Source: Gelatoporia subvermispora B
Taxonomy: Eukaryota > Basidiomycota > Agaricomycetes > Polyporales > Gelatoporiaceae
Length of the DNA: 64,000 nt
Direction of reading: 5' to 3'
NCBI GenBank assembly: GCA_000320605.2
Contig: KB445794.1
Location: 248,001-312,000 of the forward strand
Every line of letters begins with the position of its first letter. Within the stretch, counting starts at the first letter, position 1. A program made the translations under genes and the position numbers. Below, piece after piece: positions 59,588-64,000 of this stretch. The notes below the pieces were generated by a model, which worked only from the letters and a program-made list of their open reading frames with translations, was not told where the DNA came from and searched no databases.

Positions 59588-62500
59588 TTACGCGTCCTTC
59601 CGCCTCTCCTTCGCCTCTCTAGGAATCTCTGAAGGGTGGACAGTCGATCTGTCGGGCAACGTTGCGGCCACTTCGTCGATCTTCCGGAATTGCCATGCAA
59701 AGCGCGAGGGGTACAAGAATGGGCGTAAGTCGAATCCTGAATCGACGGTCAGCTCAACTCAATCCCAAGACACTTATCAGCCTACTGTTGTCGTCTGGGC
59801 TGTATTGTTCCTGGGAAGGAGTCAGTGCAGGTCGGTGTTGACTTGTAAGAGGAGACATACCGCGTGGTATGACGGAGTCAACGTGGTCATCTTGTGGCGG
59901 TTCCGGGCGTATTCAAAGAAGAAGTGCTTGACCTTCTCAGCAACCTGGTGTGACATCCTCAATACCAATCCAGGTACTCTAGAGATATCACTGACCTGTG
60001 TAGGCGACAAGAACGAACCCCACTCGTGCAGGAGCTTCGTGAACATGCTATATGGGCCGCACTTCTCGACTTTCCGCAGCCGGCCGAAGACGGACAGTTC
60101 ATCGTACGTCATACCCATGTCGGCCTGAGACAGTGGAAGTCAGCTTTGCACGAAGGAAGCTAGGAGATCCATGCTGACCTCATCAGCCTGGACGTAAGTT
60201 TCGGTGATTGGCTCCAGCTCTGCAGTAGGTACCGCCTCGAGGAACCTTGCACGGTTTCGTTCATCCTCATGCACTTCATAACAAGGCGATGCACATACTC
60301 TGTGAGGACTGGCAGCTCGAATGCATCGCGAGCCCATGCGATGAATTTCTTGAGATCAGTCTTACTGATTGCACCAATCGGATTTACATCGGCTAGGGAC
60401 TAGTTGATCACAGAGGCGGAGTTTGTCGATGTGGAGAGGCACTTACCGGATGAGCAGTCGTATTTAGTAAAGTAGCCTCGAAGACTAACGAATGTGTGAG
60501 ATGCGGACGAGGGCGAGAAAGCAAAAACTACCTCTCATCGACATTCGCGCTACCAAGGACAAGAAGGCCTCCGCTCCGGCCTCGTACCCAAGGTAGCAGC
60601 TGCGCAAAGAGATACGCAAGGACCATACGAAGCCTAGCCTATACAAATATCAGCAAACTACGTGAGGCCGGCGTGACCATCAGGTTATACTTGTATATTC
60701 TGCAGAGCAAGGTTCTCCGCGTTGGAGCCACCGTGGGCACGGTATTGCGGCTTGAAGCCAGTGACGAATGAGAACAAGTTGCGAATGGCGGTAACGAGGG
60801 TGTCCATGTTCAGGTCGACATGGTGGCTACACGGAGAAAATCAATGCACAGCTACTTTGGCAAAAACATACGACAAACCTTCCGATCGCCGCGGCCAGGT
60901 CCTTGGCCCGCGTCCGCGTCGCGATACTGGAATTCTCCGTACCCATGTAGCAAGTGTGGAAGATCCTGTTGCAGAACTCGCGGGCGTCTGTTGGGACATA
61001 TGAGGAGTCCTCTGGTTCTCCTGCAATGCGACGTGCATCTACGATCACTTGCTGATCTTCGGATACAGAGTCAGTCAACCAGGCCCAACAATCCAAAGAT
61101 CAAGACTCACCGCCCTGGTTGGCGGCTTCCGCGACCAGACGGCACATGGAGTACACGATGACGGAAGTCGCACAACTGTCAATTCCACCACTGAGTGGGA
61201 CAAAGTAGCCTTGCGTCCTGGACCGCCTCAGGTAGTCCCATAACCAGCAAGCAGGTCCCAGCCTGTGCAACCCCCGCAGTGAGTGTAGTGCTTCACAAGG
61301 AGGGAGATAGTAGCTTACGCAATCTCCTCCTCAGGCCGATGGTATCTCACCTCGTACGGCTTCTCAACCACCAGCTCCTCCACCCCTACGGTTGAGTCGA
61401 ACTTCCCAGCGGACAGCGCAAAGTCGACTTCAACACGCTCGTAGCGTTCAGCCGATGCAGCCTGCATACTCCGGCTGCTCGTCGCGCGGTGCGAGCGCAC
61501 ATCCTCAATGTCGATTGTCGCGGAGACGACCTCGACGTCTTGCAGCGAGAACTGCGAGCCTTGCGCAACGACTCGCCCGTTCACTGCGATGAGCGCACAT
61601 CCATCGTAGTATAGCCGGTCACCGTCGCAGCCTTGTTGGTTCGCATATAGGTAGATGCCGCCAACCTGAGCGTTCGAGGGTGAGCGGCATCTCCCATAGT
61701 CGATGGTATGCCGGAAATCTCACCTTGGATGTTGCCTCCTTAATGAGCTCGACACGGCGGTAGAGTTTGCGAAGTTCATGATGGCTTCCACTTGAGTTTG
61801 TGAAGATCTCGACGCCGTCGAGGCCCATCAGGATGTGGGGACTGAGCAATACTCGGTAGATGCTCTCGAGCATATGATATCATGACGTACCTGGCGGGAG
61901 TGAAGAGCTCTTCGCAGAGCTCGACACCAATGCAGGTATCCACAGTGCTCACTACCGCATCTCCAAATGGTACTTTGGTCTGTAGTCGTCAGACCTTGGT
62001 ATATGCGCCGCCACGAATACGCTCACCTGGCCTGTGACAACGCGAATGATCCTCGGTAGGAAATGGTCCTCGGTCCGCCTGTGCTTCTGCCACGGCGTGA
62101 ACCATCTGAGCTCGCGATAGTTACCATCGTTGGCCATCCACATCTTCGGACGGATGAGCAGGATCTGCTTGCCGTAGATAATCACGCGGCAATTGTAGAT
62201 GACATTCTTGTGCATGATAGGCCTGCATACAATTAGTTGGGCATCATATAGATGAGTGGGCCACTCACATGCCAATATCACAGACTATTCCCTTAGCCTC
62301 CTCTGACTCCAGGATCTTGGCAAGCACCTCCCACGAGTGTAGCGCCGTGTCGCCTGCTTGATATTAGAGCGAGTAGGATGAGGTACAGGCTGTGCGCACC
62401 CTCGAGGAAATGGTCCATGCAGCCATATCCACTACGCAAGATATCCGTTAGTACGTCCCCAACGAATCTGAGGTTATCGCTCACGTCACTTCAAGTTCCG

Positions 62501-62788
62501 GTCCTACCCTCAGAGTTGCCCCGCGTTCTTTGGCGATTCGAATACTCTCCAGGATGCGCTGGAGGTTACCCTGAAGCAGATCTTACGAACGGATTCATAG
62601 AGTCAAACAATGTCCCTCACATCAAAATCCAATGCCCATTGGTTGAGAGAGCTGGGTGAGATGTCGGTGGGAGTTGCCAATCGGATCAGTAACGGGTGCG
62701 TACCATCTAGAAATATCAGGACTTGAGCAGATCATCGTTCCAGCATAAAAAAGCCGGCTTACGTTGCTACTGTGATGAGGTGGCCCAT
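59588..62788 (-). CDS. QNS1: Glutamine-dependent NAD+ synthetase
   Basis: Many short exons on the minus strand run from the ATG at 62788 (MGHLITVAT, then LNQWALDF after an intron) to TAA at 59590-59588. The N-terminal half is a nitrilase-type glutaminase with the Glu of [12 protein letters not shown], the Lys of [12 protein letters not shown] and the nucleophilic Cys of [11 protein letters not shown]. The C-terminal half is the ammonia-dependent synthetase with the PP-loop [10 protein letters not shown], then [21 protein letters not shown] split over exons, and [15 protein letters not shown]. The enzyme amidates nicotinic acid adenine dinucleotide with glutamine and ATP in the last step of NAD synthesis. 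Known fungal enzymes are about 700 aa and this gene fits. The tail ends in a basic KERRKDA. No missing catalytic residue was noticed. Confidence 0.94.
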
Positions 62789-63171
62789 CCTGGATGCGAC
62801 TGAGTCAAAGACGAGTCGGAACCACTTGCTATCGAGCTCGAGATACACACACTCAGACGTACCGACGCGATTGAGTACTTTCGCGCCGAGTGACGTCGGT
62901 GTCGCGCTCACGTGTTCCTCGCGTCGTTGATAACGTGATTTACTGTCCCCCTCCACGGACTCGAGTCGCTGTCCGGACGCTAGACGTTCGCAGCCATTTG
63001 ATGGTTGTCTGCTTTCGGTCAAGGTGTTTTCAGGTCAGTTATATAAGTATAAGCCGCGGGGGCTCTCTGCTTTGTGACTTAGAGTTACTCCGTTTGCTTG
63101 CTCAGCTTTTGTGGTAGACGGCCCTCATAGAACGCAACCGCGGCCCGCGGGCCTCTACTCTACCAGCAATT

Positions 63172-64000
63172 CTAATCAGGAAAACTGTTGATCTCTAGCG
63201 CGGAATCCAGCAAAAATCTGAAGAAGCTTTGTTGTGCCAGGTCGCTCTCATCGATGTCCTCAAAGACTTGCGTGGATTCGGCTGGGGCTTGCGTTGTTTC
63301 CATGACGTTGTATGACGGAGTATATCTACTTGCAGCACCGTCTGCATATGGGTTGTATGCCGTGCGGTCACTCCCGTACAGCGTGAATTCACCACACGCT
63401 GCTTTGTGACGACGCGGGCGTGGAGATAGATATGGGTGAGCAACATCTCTGACAACTGCTCGCTGCTTTCTCGGCTTTCCAGAGGAGTTTTGACCCGGGA
63501 CATAGTATCGAAAAACATCTTTTTCGCCATGACCTCCAATACAAGGCTCCGACGAAGTAGCGGGGAAACCCATCTGCAAGATGGCTTCCACGGAGGGTCT
63601 CGCCGACCTTCTGATGCTGATATGTGGAACGTCCGTATCGTCCGAGAAGTAGGCTGGTCTTTTGTGGGATGGTCGATACTGTGGCGGACCATCTCTTGCA
63701 AGCGTCGGTGGGTATTGCTCCAAAAACAACATGTGTGCCTCTAGGACTCTCGTACCCTCTTCAGCCGCCTGGTACATTAGCTGCGATGTGGAAGCGATCT
63801 GCCGGTCTGGGGTCCCAATGTCGTTGTCCTGAATTGGAGGGTAGGAGACATGGCATGCATCGGGATCATAGGAGTCGAGGTGAGCTGCGTGGAATTGTTC
63901 AAAGTCATGATAGCCGCAGAGAGATGTCAATGATTTGCACGGCTCAGAATCGACATGCCAGTCGTGACACTTTCTTTGTGATTTGGGAGGGATCTCGAGA
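63172..64000 (-). CDS. Unrecognised protein, 5' end cut by the window edge
   Basis: A minus-strand frame is open from the window edge at 64000 to TAG/TAA near 63174-63172, over 270 codons, without an ATG that must be the start. It is rich in His, Tyr, Pro, Ser and Arg, with segments such as RKCHDWHVDSEPC, ARPSVEAILQMGFPA, HPYLSPRPRRHKAACG and a final FFRFLLDSALEINSFPD. No domain is recognised. Composition suggests a mostly disordered, possibly nuclear protein. Such a long open frame is unlikely by chance, so it is probably the last exon of a gene that starts outside the window. The QNS1 start lies 384 bp further along the same strand, so the two genes are in tandem. Confidence 0.5.
   Translation of the reverse strand, partial: LEIPPKSQRKCHDWHVDSEPCKSLTSLCGYHDFEQFHAAHLDSYDPDACHVSYPPIQDNDIGTPDRQIASTSQLMYQAAEEGTRVLEAHMLFLEQYPPTLARDGPPQYRPSHKRPAYFSDDTDVPHISIRRSARPSVEAILQMGFPATSSEPCIGGHGEKDVFRYYVPGQNSSGKPRKQRAVVRDVAHPYLSPRPRRHKAACGEFTLYGSDRTAYNPYADGAASRYTPSYNVMETTQAPAESTQVFEDIDESDLAQQSFFRFLLDSALEINSFPD

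Noticed and set aside
59544..60128. Plus-strand frame of 194 codons after SEC6
   Set aside because: It lies antisense to exons of QNS1, which has clear protein motifs.

Overview
This is a stretch of filamentous basidiomycete genome, most likely a wood-inhabiting agaricomycete. The genes are broken by many introns of about 50-65 bp with GT/AG borders. They include ordinary fungal housekeeping genes (ACC1, SEC6, QNS1, TRM82, ERV1), and the transposon is of a kind common in agaricomycetes. The order name is inference; no rRNA, tRNA or CRISPR was recognised.

Layout. 0.6-1.7 kb (-): NmrA-like oxidoreductase. 2.6-5 kb: a stop-broken copy and a short relic of an F-box/LRR-like family whose intact member lies at 18.0-19.6 kb (-). 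5.7-7.5 kb (+): aromatic-type aldehyde dehydrogenase, convergent with a second F-box-like gene (7.6-9.3 kb, -). 9.9-11.6 kb (+): HIT zinc-finger protein (ZNHIT2 type). 14.4-15.8 kb (+): ZIP metal transporter, with a decayed copy of its last exon and 3' flank 1.8 kb downstream. 19.8-20.5 kb (-): ERV1/ALR sulfhydryl oxidase.

About 22.6-29.3 kb is a Helitron. It has a Rep/helicase gene with HUH and YxxxY motifs and one intron, a +1 frameshift at a C7 run, a second gene of unknown function with its own TATA box, and a textbook 3' end (perfect 7-bp hairpin, then CTAG followed by T).

29.9-34.3 kb: aryl-alcohol dehydrogenase-type aldo-keto reductase, then a GH47 mannosidase. 34.5-36.6 kb (-): TRM82, divergent from a TMEM97/EXPERA membrane protein (36.9-37.7 kb). 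38.2-39.6 kb: Ran1-like kinase. 41.2-48.5 kb: complete 11-exon acetyl-CoA carboxylase. 49.6-50.8 kb (-): multipass membrane protein.

51-57 kb is gene-poor but carries two small secreted-peptide genes. They share a 79-nt first exon, the same intron phase and a DSRFF motif, and look like an undescribed peptide family. 57.0-59.5 kb: SEC6, convergent with QNS1 (59.6-62.8 kb, -). The right edge cuts an unrecognised minus-strand gene.

The housekeeping genes do not form one pathway. The aldehyde dehydrogenase and the aryl-alcohol reductase would both fit aromatic (lignin-type) aldehyde metabolism, but they are 22 kb apart and no joint regulation is visible.
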